A DNA stretch of 64,000 nucleotides from Dactylis glomerata. Its lineage: Eukaryota; Streptophyta; Magnoliopsida; Poales; Poaceae. Numbering within the stretch: position 1 is the stretch's first letter; every line of letters starts with the position of its first letter. A program made the translations under genes and the position numbers. This document shows, one piece after another, positions 21,023 through 31,497 of this stretch. The DNA lies in the NCBI GenBank assembly GCA_007115705.1, contig QXEO01000406.1, positions 4,060,411-4,124,410 on the forward strand. The letters are read 5' to 3'. The notes under the pieces are model-generated. The model ran no database searches. It had not been told where the DNA came from and worked only from the letters and a program-made list of their open reading frames with translations.

Positions 21023-22930
21023 TGGACCAGGGGATCCTAGTGTCGGTCGCTTGGCCCGTTCCACGAAGGAATAAGATAAGGCTTCACCGCCCGGTGGCCA
21101 GACCAAGGTGTTGTCGGATGGTTGGCCACCGCTTTAGAGCGGCGAAGAGCCACCCGCAAGCCCACTTGAAGGAATAAGACAAAGGACACCGCTGACACGG
21201 CTATATATGTCGGGGATGCGGCACTCATCCTCCATAGGAGATGGGAGAGGACCAGCAGAGGCAGCGCGCGCTAAGGTCTCCTAAGGCATGGCGAAGGCAA
21301 GGGCTGCTCCTACGGAAGAGCTTCTCGAAGATGTTGTGAGAACTTCTCGACTGACATCTTCGGAAGCTCTATCATGGCGGAATCCTTTGATCCTTTGCCA
21401 TTTTATGGAAGGCGTCTAGGAATGATACCTGCGGCAAGCCCTCTGGCAAGCTCTGTCGGCCCCATCCATTCAGTCTGGCAAGGTGTTGTCGAGCGCTAGG
21501 CAAGGCCCTTCCTTTAATTGGGAAGGAGGAAAAGAAGGCCTCTCCCCCTTGCGGGGAGGGAAGCATGATCGAGAAAGATCCCATCCCTAGCGGGGAAGGG
21601 AAAGCTTACAAGCAAAGGCATCTCCCCTAGCCAGGAGAAAGAAGCGTACATGCGAAGGCTCGGGACCTATCTCGAAAGTCAAGGACGCTAGGCACATGGT
21701 GGGCGAATCCCACGGGGAGATCTCCTGTGACCCCTCGCGAGCACGCATGGAGGACGCGCAGTGGAAGTCCACTATGGCAGACTTACAGAAGGCATCATTA
21801 TCGTGGCAGGTGTGGTAATGATTGACAAGACCGGCTAGTCGAGTCCCACCGACGCCGCATGCCAGGCGGAGTGAAAGACAGCTCGGTGACTAGCCCTACA
21901 GGGCTACACCACCGCCCAAAGTCGTGTGCCATCTTTCACGCATGCAATCTTGCCACTATGGTAAGGATGCAGGTGGGACTGCTCGCGGGAGGCCCGCTTA
22001 CGTCTGCACGATCCTACATATGTTAAGTGGGTGTTCCGCGGGAGCCCGCTAAATTTATGCGGGTGCCCACTATCCCACATATACCCACATATGCCTGCAA
22101 ATACATCATTTTAATTTTAGCAAATGGCATGATGGACATAGCCGGCAACACTCCACAACTATTTATGTTTGCGCCTAATCGTGACCTAGACAAATATATG
22201 TGGGATAATGTGGCAAGTGGGATAGCCCACTTATCCCCTTTAATTTTGATACTTGCCCGTGGGTACCCGCTTAACGTATTATATGGGCTTGGGTAGTGGG
22301 TACCGCGGGTAGCCCGCACCCACCTGCATCCTGACACTGTGGTATCCCCTTGGGTATAAAAGGAGGGCCAGGCCACAGTGGAGAAGAGAGAGACCTCATA
22401 CCAGAGAAAGATAGGCGAGACAAGGCTGAACACCAAGGCAGTCAAGAGGTAGAGATGGTAGAACAGGCTAAGTTAGGAGAGGTAGAGACCTACAAGATCT
22501 ACATCTTCTGAGTTCTAAGGTAGGGACTGTGAGGAGCTTAGATCTCAGATCCATCTAGCTATCTCCTTCACCTCAGAAGAGTTAGAGTAGACTAGGCCTA
22601 GATTAGCCAAGTTCGGTGGTCAGGAGCTCATCTCGGCAGCCACCGGCGACCTTGTACACCCACCGACGACATCTTCATCTATAAGCTCAGACATGCTAGA
22701 TGTAGGGTTTTACACGAGATCCCATCTCGCGGCCTGAACCAGGGTAAATTGTTGTGTGTTCTATGTGTTTTCTATGGTGACAAAGGCGTCTCATCCGCGC
22801 CACTTGCCAAACAACCTAGGGGGTGCGGATCCCCCATGTCTGTGTCCGACCACACGACACCCATGCCACCAATGCTCGTTTGGGCCCTGGAGGCCCACTG
22901 CAGTACTTCTTCATCCCAGTTTGCTTCTTT
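21023..22930 (+). mobile_element. LTR-like region with TATA box, unclassified
   Basis: GC-rich sequence resembling a gypsy LTR has a TATA box at 22355-22361 (tataaaa) and downstream phrases typical of LTR R-U5 regions (ttacacgagatcccatctcg and a gggtaaattg stretch near 22712-22752). No partner LTR or coding interior was identified. A hAT-type MITE is inserted 13 bp upstream of the TATA box region (see 21962-22334). Confidence 0.4.
21962..22334. mobile_element. hAT-type MITE, 373 bp
   Basis: The ends form an inverted repeat: left taaggatgcaggtggg, right (complemented) tcaggatgcaggtggg. Eight-base flanks cactatgg (21954-21961) and cactgtgg (22335-22342) match with one difference, the length expected for hAT elements. 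The interior has further internal inverted stretches rich in gcgggnncccgc. It has no coding capacity. Confidence 0.7.
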
Positions 22931-24430
22931 TGTAAAAATATTCGTGCCATAAAAATCCTCGATAAATTTTAGTTCCGAAAGGTTCTAAAACATCAAAATA
23001 CATAAAACATGTATTTCTTGTTCTGCAGAGTTATAACCAAAATAAGAGAGATTGATGGAAAATCCCCATAAATCAATACAAAACATGATTATAACATCAT
23101 ATAACATCTAAATATGTTGGAATATGCATCAATAAACTACAAAGTTCATGCATGAATTTTGCATGCACCAGTAACATATGCATCTACTCATACATCAAGA
23201 ACATAAAACATCTTTGCATCTCATAAATCATCTCACAAACAAACAAAATCCATCATAGGTGTAGTACAAATATAGTCACAATCATGATAGGCCGCTCATG
23301 TGACCCTAATCAGTGAAGCACATAAGAGAGATTAATACAAGTCGGCTAGTTTGGGAAACTAGAATACAAAAACTAGATTTTCCTCTAGCTCAATAAAAAT
23401 ATCGGGAAGCTACTTTTTGTCTGTAAAAAAACTAAAAACTGTTTTGTGAAAATTTGGCCTATTGGCTATAAGAGATGATTAAAATGAACTTTTGGATCTT
23501 GAATTAAAATAACCAATACAATTTTGGCCTATTGGGAATGTTACAGTTACAATTTTGGTTCTCTTCTATTCTGGTACCTGGTATAACCAATACATATGGG
23601 AAACTTCTTAATAAAGAATGGAACCCAATGAAGAACCAATCTCAGAAGAAATTGGGATGCCAACAAGGAAATCTTATAAATTTTGTTCCCACAAGTTTAC
23701 CCATGTTCTTTTGAAGATTAAATCTCATATGGTTCCTTCGTAATAGAGTTATTTTGAAAAAGCATAACCTAGCAAAGCGTAATTGGAATGGTTGTAGGAA
23801 ATGTGCAATTTTGTGACTCTCATGAGTCTATCACTCATTTATTTTATTAATGTTCTTTTGCATGTTTTATATCAATGGTGGTTCATTTTACTTTCAATAT
23901 AACACAAGCGGCCAATGGCACAAATATGTTTGGTAATTGGCTAATCAAAGATCATATTTGAGTTGGAACTTGCTCTTTGGTTTGGGATTTAAGGAACTGC
24001 GGAAATGATATTGTCTTTAAGAAAAAAATGCTAACTTTTACAGGTTATTTATATGTCTATAGATTGTATCTGGTCCTACCTTCTTCCGGAGACGCAACGA
24101 GCATGTATGGATTCTAGATGCAGCTTGCTAGATACGGTTCTACGGGCGGTTTACTAGACCACTAAATGATGCTTAGACACCCAATCCTCTTTGTTTTCCG
24201 CTGGTTAATTTTTTAAGTACACAGTTGCTGAGCCATGAGGTGTAAACTTTGACTATGAAATTTTGAAACTCTGCAATAAAAGTTGTGCATCGATTGATGC
24301 AGTTTGGACTATGTTTTCCTTTTTGAAAAAAACATGAGCTAACCATGAAACATGGGAACTTAAACTTAGAAATAGGAAAAAATTATGAATTGAGATGTCA
24401 TGTATCCCAAATTTCTTTTTGAACCAAAAT
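22931..24430. other. AT-rich sequence, no gene recognised
   Basis: The left part (22930-23240) has the look of retroelement LTR interior (repeated aaaacat and catgcat phrases). The rest shows no open frame of note, no inverted repeats and no recognised family. Confidence 0.35.
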
Positions 24431-24991
24431 TCATATGGGCACGAAGGAGGAGGTGAAGTCTAATTTCAGGACTCCACCAAGATGAGCGCAGCTCATTGAA
24501 GATTGGCACGCCAGGATGACCTACGATATGTAATAATTTAGTCTAAGGTTGTGTCAATAATTTATAGTGGTGTTCATGTTATTCTGTAGCCAGGTCATGT
24601 TGTGGGCCACTTAGGGTTATTTGTGTTTTGGGTTTGGGCCTGTCCAAGCCCAATAGTTTTCTAGCCATCTATATAAAGAGGCCAGCTGTCTAGGGTTTAG
24701 GGGAGTTCAAAAAATTAGATTAAACCAAGAGTTGTGTTGCTGCATGGAGCCTCCCTCCGGGGACGGCGCTGTCATTTATCAGATTCAATAAAGATTGTTG
24801 TGAGGGTTCTTGTGTTTATCAAGGATTATCGAGCTATGATTTGAGGCATGGTGATCTTCATCACGTTGCTTGCTGGATTTGTTCCTCTTCTCCAGGTGAC
24901 GTTCTTCGTGTTATTGGAAGATTTCTATCCGGGTAGACTTGCTATGAAAGATCGGGACAAAACCCAAGGATCACTAGCGTGATCCTTATCA
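24431..24991 (+). repeat. 5' LTR of X1
   Basis: It starts tcatatgggcacg, one change from the TGATATGGGC start of related copies at 28085 and 56779, and ends gatccttatca. A TATA box (tatataaa, 24670-24677) lies in the middle. The primer site follows two bases later. Confidence 0.8.
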
Positions 24992-24993
24992 TG

Positions 24994-25005
24994 TGGTATC
25001 AGATT
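24994..25005 (+). other. Primer binding site of X1, initiator tRNA-Met type
   Basis: It reads TGGTATCAGATT two bases after the 5' LTR, complementary to the 3' end of initiator tRNA-Met. Confidence 0.8.
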
Positions 25006-25459
25006 ACTAGGTTGAACACCGCGAGTGTTTTCAGTTGATTGCTAATCTGCGGATAGTTCTTCCTTGAGCAGTTTACAGATAATATTGGTTATGCATTGGC
25101 CTTGATCGCAGAGCTTTTCAAGCATCGATTTGGAAGATCCTATCGGTTTTCAGATCAGCTGTTTTCAGTTCTTCCTTGAAGTTCTGTCGGCGTCTGAGTC
25201 CTCCACGCATGGAATTCAGATCAGAGGTTCACATTGAAGGTTGTCTTCGTCAATAGCCCGCGGGATCGAGTGCCTCCAAATCAATTTTCCGAACAGGAGT
25301 TTGTTCTACTCTAGATCCGATTGGTGGAAGCAAAAAAAGGGGGGACAGCGATCGCTCGAAGGGATCGAAGGAAATCAAGGAATCGATCGCTTCTGCACCT
25401 GATTGCGGAGGTCGTCTACCCACGAGCGACCGCCCCGCGCCTCGCTCTGTTCCAGCGGG

Positions 25460-26007
25460 TGATGAGGATTGGCACGCCAGGACGACCTACGATATGTGAT
25501 AATTAATTCTAAGGTTGTGTCATTAATTTGTATCTGTTCATGTTATTTCTTAGCCTGGTCAAGTTGTGGGCCAATTAGGGTTTTATTTTATGTTTTGGGT
25601 TTGGGCCTGTCCAAGCCCAATAGTTTTCTGGCCGCCTATATAAGGAGGCTGGGCGGCTAGGGTTTAGGGAGGCTGAAAAATATGTAGAACTTTTAGTTCC
25701 CACGTGTGTGTACCATCCCTCCGGGGTTGGCGTATTGAGACGGCATCTCCAACGTTCGTCTAGGTATCCACTATATTGTGTTCTGCGTGAAGGTGCTTGT
25801 TATTCAAGTATTGTCATGCTGCTGCGTGAGGCTCGTTGTTCATCATCGAGTTGCTCGTTGGATTCATCTATTCGGCGTGAGGTTCGTCTACATCAACGAG
25901 TTGCTCGCGGGATTGATGTTCCCCATCTTCAGGTTACATGTATCGCTCACGTGATTGGGAGATTTATCAGATCCATTGGATTAGGAGGTGCATCGTGAAA
26001 GATCGGG
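25460..26007 (+). repeat. 5' LTR of X2, internally deleted
   Basis: It is collinear with 28085-28699 after the first four bases, missing the segment between TGAT and attggcacgcc. It keeps a TATA-like ctatataagg near 25637. Similarity to the 3' LTR stops at gggccaaac, after which unrelated leader starts, so U5 end and primer site are deleted. Confidence 0.7.
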
Positions 26008-26282
26008 CCAAACTGTCTTGGCTTCCAGGATCGGAGCCTGGCTTGGGTTCTTAGCAGGACGACCCATCTGTCTTCGCGTGGTTCGCTCAACCGTCTCGCC
26101 AAACCACAGACGTGCTCTGTGGTCAAGCGCCTCGTCCGTGCGCGAGTGTCTGCCTCCTGGCGCCCCGCGAGCCTGCATCTCCTGTGTGTCTCACCCGTCC
26201 CTGTCAGCTCTCAGTTACGTCTGTTTTGCTTCCGTTTGCATAGTTTTGACAGATTTTTGTGTGAAGGACCGATAGGATAAGC

Positions 26283-27946
26283 ATGGACTCTTTTCCAGGT
26301 GATTATTATGGCTATAAGTGTCGCATTGGCAAGAAATCTAGCGATATTTTTAATGACTATCTTGACCTGTTGGATGGTGTTTTAGCATATGATGAATATA
26401 AGATCAATTGGCAACTGACCAACGATGCACCAGCTGAAGAGTTTGAGTCATGGGAACGTCATATGCTCCAGGGTTTTTACAGATGTGCTACCTATGATCC
26501 CGACATGAATGATTCTACACGTTTGGCTCTTGCATACCGACGCGTGGATGACAAGCTATACAGTTGGTGGCATAAAGCGTTGCAAGAGAAGAGCATTACC
26601 TCTGCAACTTGGGCGAATTTCCAGAAATTTCTACGAGAGTGCTTTATACCCTATAGTACCGTGGTTCCTTCTCCAAAGCCCATGGTAACCGTAGAAGTAA
26701 TTAGCAGCCACCCAAGGTTGTGCATGGGATAGAGGATGTTGGCATGAGCATAGCTCCTATACCGAAGGTCGCGACAGCTATGACTACTCCTGAGAAGTTG
26801 ATAGCTATTCCATTGCCGACAGTTAGCAAGGTAGCAGCCACGAATTCTGAATTATCAGCGGTTGATGTTGTCAAGGCTGATGTTGTCAAGGATATCGTGG
26901 AGGAGGTTGTACCATTGAGTGGGCTGAATATGCAACTCAAAAGGGTACATGATGAGACTTGTATGACAGTGGATAGAGGCCAGCGGTGGAATTTATTTCA
27001 GGCGCAGTGCATAATCAGAGGCAAAGCATGCAAGTTAATGATTGATAGTGGTAGTTACTGTAATGGCATTAGCAAGTCAGTTGTGGAGGCTTTGAGTTTA
27101 TCCACATGGCGTACTCCAGAACCGAGGCATGTTGAGTGGGTTAATAGATGCAGTATGCTGAAGATTACTCACAAGGTGCGTGTGCCATTTACATTTGATG
27201 ACTATGTTGATGAGGTGGAATGCGATGTGTTGCCATTGGAGGTGTGTGGGCTGTTACTTGGATGTCCATGGCAGTATGATCGCAATGCTATGCATGCTGG
27301 GAGAGCAAATACATATTCCTTTATGCATGATGGCAAACAGCGGACTTTGAAGCCTATGCGTGATGATCAAATCAAGTCAGCGGTTGTGTTGGTGGTTTGC
27401 AAGGAGAAGTTGCATAAAGCTAAGCCACAAGCAGGACTAGCTAAGGTGCAGCATGAGGAGCATGATGCGAATAGCGTCAGTGGTGATATTGTTTCAGCCA
27501 AGCCTGTAGATGACAAGCCAGTTGTTCTTGTTAGTGACAAGCCGGTTGAAGTCAAGCCTCATATTGATGAAGGGACGGATATGTCAGCATGTATTCCATA
27601 TGTTCCACTTCCAGTTCGTGTTGACATGGGTGTTCAGACCGATGCCGGTGGTGCTGACTGTGTTCCGATACATACGGTGCCGTGGGTAGTCAGCCACAGT
27701 TTTGTTAGAACACCTCAGAAACATTTTGTTGATGCAGCAGTGCGTGTGCATACAGGTAAAGATGGACATGTTCGTCAGTTGTGTGGCCCAGGCATTACTA
27801 CTTTGCACGGTTGTGCTAAGAAGGTTCATGTTCAGCCGCAAAGAGCTCCATCAAGGGTTGAGAAGAAGAAGGTGGTGATGCTAAGTACAAGTTTATTTGG
27901 CGAAGAAAAGAGGTCCAACCACCTAGGGTTGTATCAAGTCGAGTAG
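26283..27946 (+). pseudogene. X2 gag-protease gene with a one-base frameshift
   Basis: The start ATG gives MDSFPGDYYGYKC. Gag-like features are ESWERHMLQGFYRCATYD and YSWWHKALQEKS, matching the Retrotrans_gag pattern. Near 26700 the frame shifts: X1 reads gtaattaagcag where X2 reads gtaattagcag, a single-base loss that ends gag at 26732. The other frame carries the protease: QRWNLFQAQCIIRG, KLMIDSGSYCNG with an intact D-S-G, and CGLLLGCPWQYDRN. A long C-terminal tail with Val/Lys-rich repeats (KPVDDKPVV, DKPVEVKP) runs to 27946. No CCHC knuckle was seen. Confidence 0.75.
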
Positions 27947-28084
27947 GCCAAGAGGGAGGATGTGGTGAGGAAGGCAAGCAAGACTTGAAGATGGCGAATA
28001 TGTGTGGTGCTATTGTTGATATTCCGCCACCCTTTCGAGCAGATCCTCACGCGTTAGGGACAACACTTTTTGAAGGGGGGAGGA

Positions 28085-28710
28085 TGATATGGGCACGAAG
28101 GAGGAGGTGAAGCCCAATTTCAGGACTCCACCAAGATGAGGGAAGCTCATTGCAGATTGGCACGCCAGGACGACCTACGATATGAGATAATTTAGTCTAA
28201 GGTTGTGTCAGCAATTTATATATCTGTTTATGTTATTTTGTGTGTCAGGTCATGTTATGGGCCACTTAGGTTTATTTGTGTTTTGGGTTTGGGCCTATCC
28301 AAGCCCAATAGTTTTCTGGCCGTCTATATAAGGAGGCTGGACGGCTAGGGTTTAGGAAGGCAAAAAATTATGTAGAACATTGTGTTCACTTGTGTGTTCC
28401 ATCCCTCCGGGGTTGGCGTATTGAGATGGCGTCTCCGATGTTCGTCTAGTTATCCAATATATTGTTTTGCGTGAAGGTGCTTGTTATTCAAGTGTTGTCG
28501 TGCTGCTGCGTGAGGCTCGCTGTTCATCATCGAGTTGCTCATTGGATTCATCTGTTCGGCGTGAGGTTCGTCTACATCGACGAGTTGCTCGCAGGATTGA
28601 TGTTCCCCCGTCTTCAGGTTACATGTATCGCTCACGTGATTGGAAGATCTTATCAGATCCATTGGATCAGGAGGTGCATCGTGAAAGATCGGGCCAAACA
28701 ATCCATATCA
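28085..28710 (+). repeat. 3' LTR of X2
   Basis: It is 626 bp, starts TGATATGGGCACGAAGG and ends AATCCATATCA. A TATA-like ctatataagg lies near 28326. It is followed by gtggg. Confidence 0.8.
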
Positions 28711-28838
28711 GTGGGCCGGCCCATTAAATGGTTAACGCGAGCCTTGCCTTGCCCTGGCCGTGCTCTGGCGATCGACTTGCCCTGGCGCTCGCCCCCGCTC
28801 GTTTTACCACAGACGGCCTCCATCCCCTGGTGCGCTAG

Positions 28839-30443
28839 TGATACGTCTCCGACGTATCCATAATTTTTGATGCTCCATGCTTGTTTTTACACCATTTGCC
28901 TAATGTTTCTGGAACTAACCTATTAACAAGTCGCCACAGTGCCAGTTCTCTGTTTTCTGCTGTTTTTGTGTTTCAGAAAAGCTACACAGGAAATATTCTT
29001 AGAATTGGACGAAACAAGTTCCTGAAGTCTTATTTTTCCTGGAAGCTTCCAGAGATCCGAAGAGGAGATGGAGAGGGGCCACAGGCCACCCTCACACCAG
29101 GGCGGTGCGGCCCAGCCCCTGGCCGCGCCCCCTATGTGTGAGGATGCCTGGGTCCACTTCTGACGCTGCCCCTTCGCCTATAAAGACCTCCCGACGGGAA
29201 AAACCTCAGTACCCAATCAATTTTCCAGAAACACATTGTGATCCACTGCCGTCATCGACCCGAGATCGGGAGGGTCCAGAAGATCTTCCCGGCACCCTGC
29301 TAGAGAGGGGAATTGCCACTGGAGGTCTTCTTCATCGCCATGCTTGCCTCCAGAGCGATGAGTGAGTAGTCTACCTTGGACTATGGGTCCATAGCAGTAG
29401 CTAGATGGTTGTCCTCTCCACCATGTGCTTCATGTTTAGATCTCATGAGCTGCCCTACATGATTGAGATCACCGTTATGTAATTCTACATGTTTGGTTTG
29501 TTGGGATCCGATGAATATTGGTGTTATGATTGAGTTGCTATACTGAAATATATCTTATGTTATCTCTATGTTGTTTATGATCTTGCATGCTCTCCGTTGT
29601 TAGTAGCTATCTTGGCCGAGTAGTTGCTAGTGACTCCAAGAGGGGGTATTTATGCTCGATAGTGGGTTCATGCCTCTATTTAACCTGGGGGAGTGACAAA
29701 AACCTCTAAGGTTGTAGATGTCCTGTTGCTACTAGGGAGAAAATAACATTCATATGCTCAAGGGCATATGCTTTGTTTACATTACACACTTTGCTTAATG
29801 CAATTATCTGTTGTTCGCAACTTAATACTCATGGGGTGTTCGGATGATATCCCCGTGAGTGGATTATTAGTCATAGATGCAGTTGGATGGCGGTCTATGT
29901 ATTTTGTTGTAATGCCTAGAGTAAATCGCATAGTGATCTTCTTGACATATCACATTTATCTTTATTCTATCAATTGCCCAACTGTAATTTGTTTACCCAG
30001 CATGTGTTATTTATCTTATGGAGAGACACCGCTAGTGAACTGTGGACCCTGGTCCTATTTCCATCATATTGCTATCACCTGTTTACTTTACTCGCACTGT
30101 TTACTTTACTCGCATAGTTTCACTGCTTTCCACTCGATATGCTCATACCCTTTGTTTCAAGCAAACCGGTGAGATTGACAACCTCATCGCAAGTTGGGAA
30201 CAAAGTACTTGGTTGTGTGTGTGCAGGTTCCGCGTTGCTACTGGCCGAAGAGGAGTCAACAAGTGTCGTAAATGGCGCCCTTGTTGGAGTGTTATTAAGC
30301 CAGTCCGCATCACCTTCAGTCGTTTGTCTCTCCTCTCCTGAACGATAAACCTTGGTTTCTTAATTGAGGGAAAAACCTTGCTGCTATATTCATCACACCT
30401 TCCTCTTGGGGTTCCCAACGGGCTGGTCATTTACCAGGCATCA
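28839..30443 (+). repeat. LTR-A, 5' copy
   Basis: It starts TGATACGTCTCCGACG and ends ACCAGGCATCA. A TATA box (ctataaag) is at 29178-29185. Relative to the B LTRs it lacks about 31 bp near 28910 and differs throughout. Its last 270 bp match the tail at 41406-41675 with about six changes. Confidence 0.85.
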
Positions 30444-30454
30444 AGCTCTTTTTC

Positions 30455-30471
30455 TGGCGCCGTTGCCGGGG
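30455..30471 (+). other. Primer binding site of element A, tRNA-Asp type
   Basis: It reads TGGCGCCGTTGCCGGGG, complementary to the 3' end of plant tRNA-Asp(GTC). Confidence 0.85.
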
Positions 30472-30634
30472 TGGAAGTAGAAGACTTCTGCGAGGGGAGT
30501 TTTTCGCACGCACATCCTTTACTTTGTTATTTGTTTTTCTTTACTTTATTTATTTTTACTTGCATCGTTTTATCAAAAACCCAAAAAAAAAATTAGAATC
30601 CTTGGTAGTTGTTATTTCTTTACTTTAGTTTATT

Positions 30635-31497
30635 ATGTCTAGCTCAGTTGCTACTATGTCGCCCGAGGATATGATTTTCACTTTTAAACAAAAAGATGAG
30701 GAAAGTTTAAAGAAGCTTGGTCTAGAATTTATGATTGGCATGGAAAAACTAAACGTAAAATGACCTTGAGTTTGCTTCTTAGTAGTTTTTACTTTGGACT
30801 TGCTCTTCATTATAGATATGCTTTGGATGCTACTGCAGAAGGAGATTTCCTTCATTGTGATGGAGATCAAGCCTTCAATATTATAAAAAAGTTAATTACA
30901 ATTTATAGCATGCCAACCTATTTTGATTCCTCTCTTGTGTGCATATTTAATAGACTTGATTCTCTTGAGACTCGCACTGCTAGTTTGAATACTTGCTACA
31001 ATACTTTGCGCCAGCATTTTGATTATGTGCCAACAAATTCTGAACCTTCGAGTTGGTATCCTACGGTAAAAATCACCATTATTGGTGAAACTTTTCATGC
31101 TCGTTGTGATATTATGTCTGAATTTTGTCTTATGCCAAAGGATGTTTATGAATCTTTGAGTCTTTGGAAGCTTTCTGAGGGGGGAGAAGGAATTTCTCTT
31201 ACTAACAATGCCACTATATTTCCCATTGGAATAGCTGAAGGAGTTTTTACAAAAGTCCTAGAAAGAATGATATCTACTGATTATCTTGTTATTGAATGTG
31301 TAGGAAAAGGACAAATCACACTTGGAAGATCCCTACTGAAGCTCCTGGGCGCCGTCATTAATGTGGGAAAAGGCAATATAAGATTTATCTCCCCACCTTG
31401 CAATAGCCATGTCTTTCCTAGAGTCAAGAGCAAAGGTAAGAAAGGAAGACGTAAGGCACCCGCTGATCCTAGCACTTCATCACTTGATAATACTTGA
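30635..31497 (+). pseudogene. Element A gag/protease remnant, frameshifted
   Basis: The ATG at 30635 opens MSSSVATMSPEDMIFTFKQK and soon stops. The frame shifts at about 30700, after which a gag-like stretch is read (FKEAWSRIYDWHGKTK, then YALDATAEGDFL and AFNIIKKL). It runs without a knuckle into a shortened aspartic protease: WYPTVKITIIGETFHARCDI, MSEFCLMPKDVYESL, and ITLGRSLLKLLGAVINVGKG. In the gypsy consensus the catalytic D is followed by hydrophobic-G-A/S; here it is D-I-M-S, so the enzyme is probably dead. Frame ends SSLDNT at 31497. Gag, linker and protease seem to have been fused by internal deletion. Confidence 0.65.

Larger units (their letters stand above)
25460..28710 (+). mobile_element. 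X2: related gag-protease LTR element inserted in the X1 leader
   Basis: The 3' LTR (28085-28710) is complete, TGATATGGG to CATATCA. The 5' LTR (25460 to about 26007) has lost some 80 bp just after its first TGAT and its last bases together with the primer site. Flanks are gcggg (25455-25459) and gtggg (28711-28715), a target duplication with one transition. The coding region is 26283-27946 and a polypurine tract (tgaaggggggagga) precedes the 3' LTR. There is no reverse transcriptase or integrase. Confidence 0.75.

Noticed and set aside
25708..25998. Ser/Arg-rich frames in the X2 LTRs (also 28462-28863)
   Set aside because: They lie in LTR R-U5 sequence and differ in frame between the two copies.
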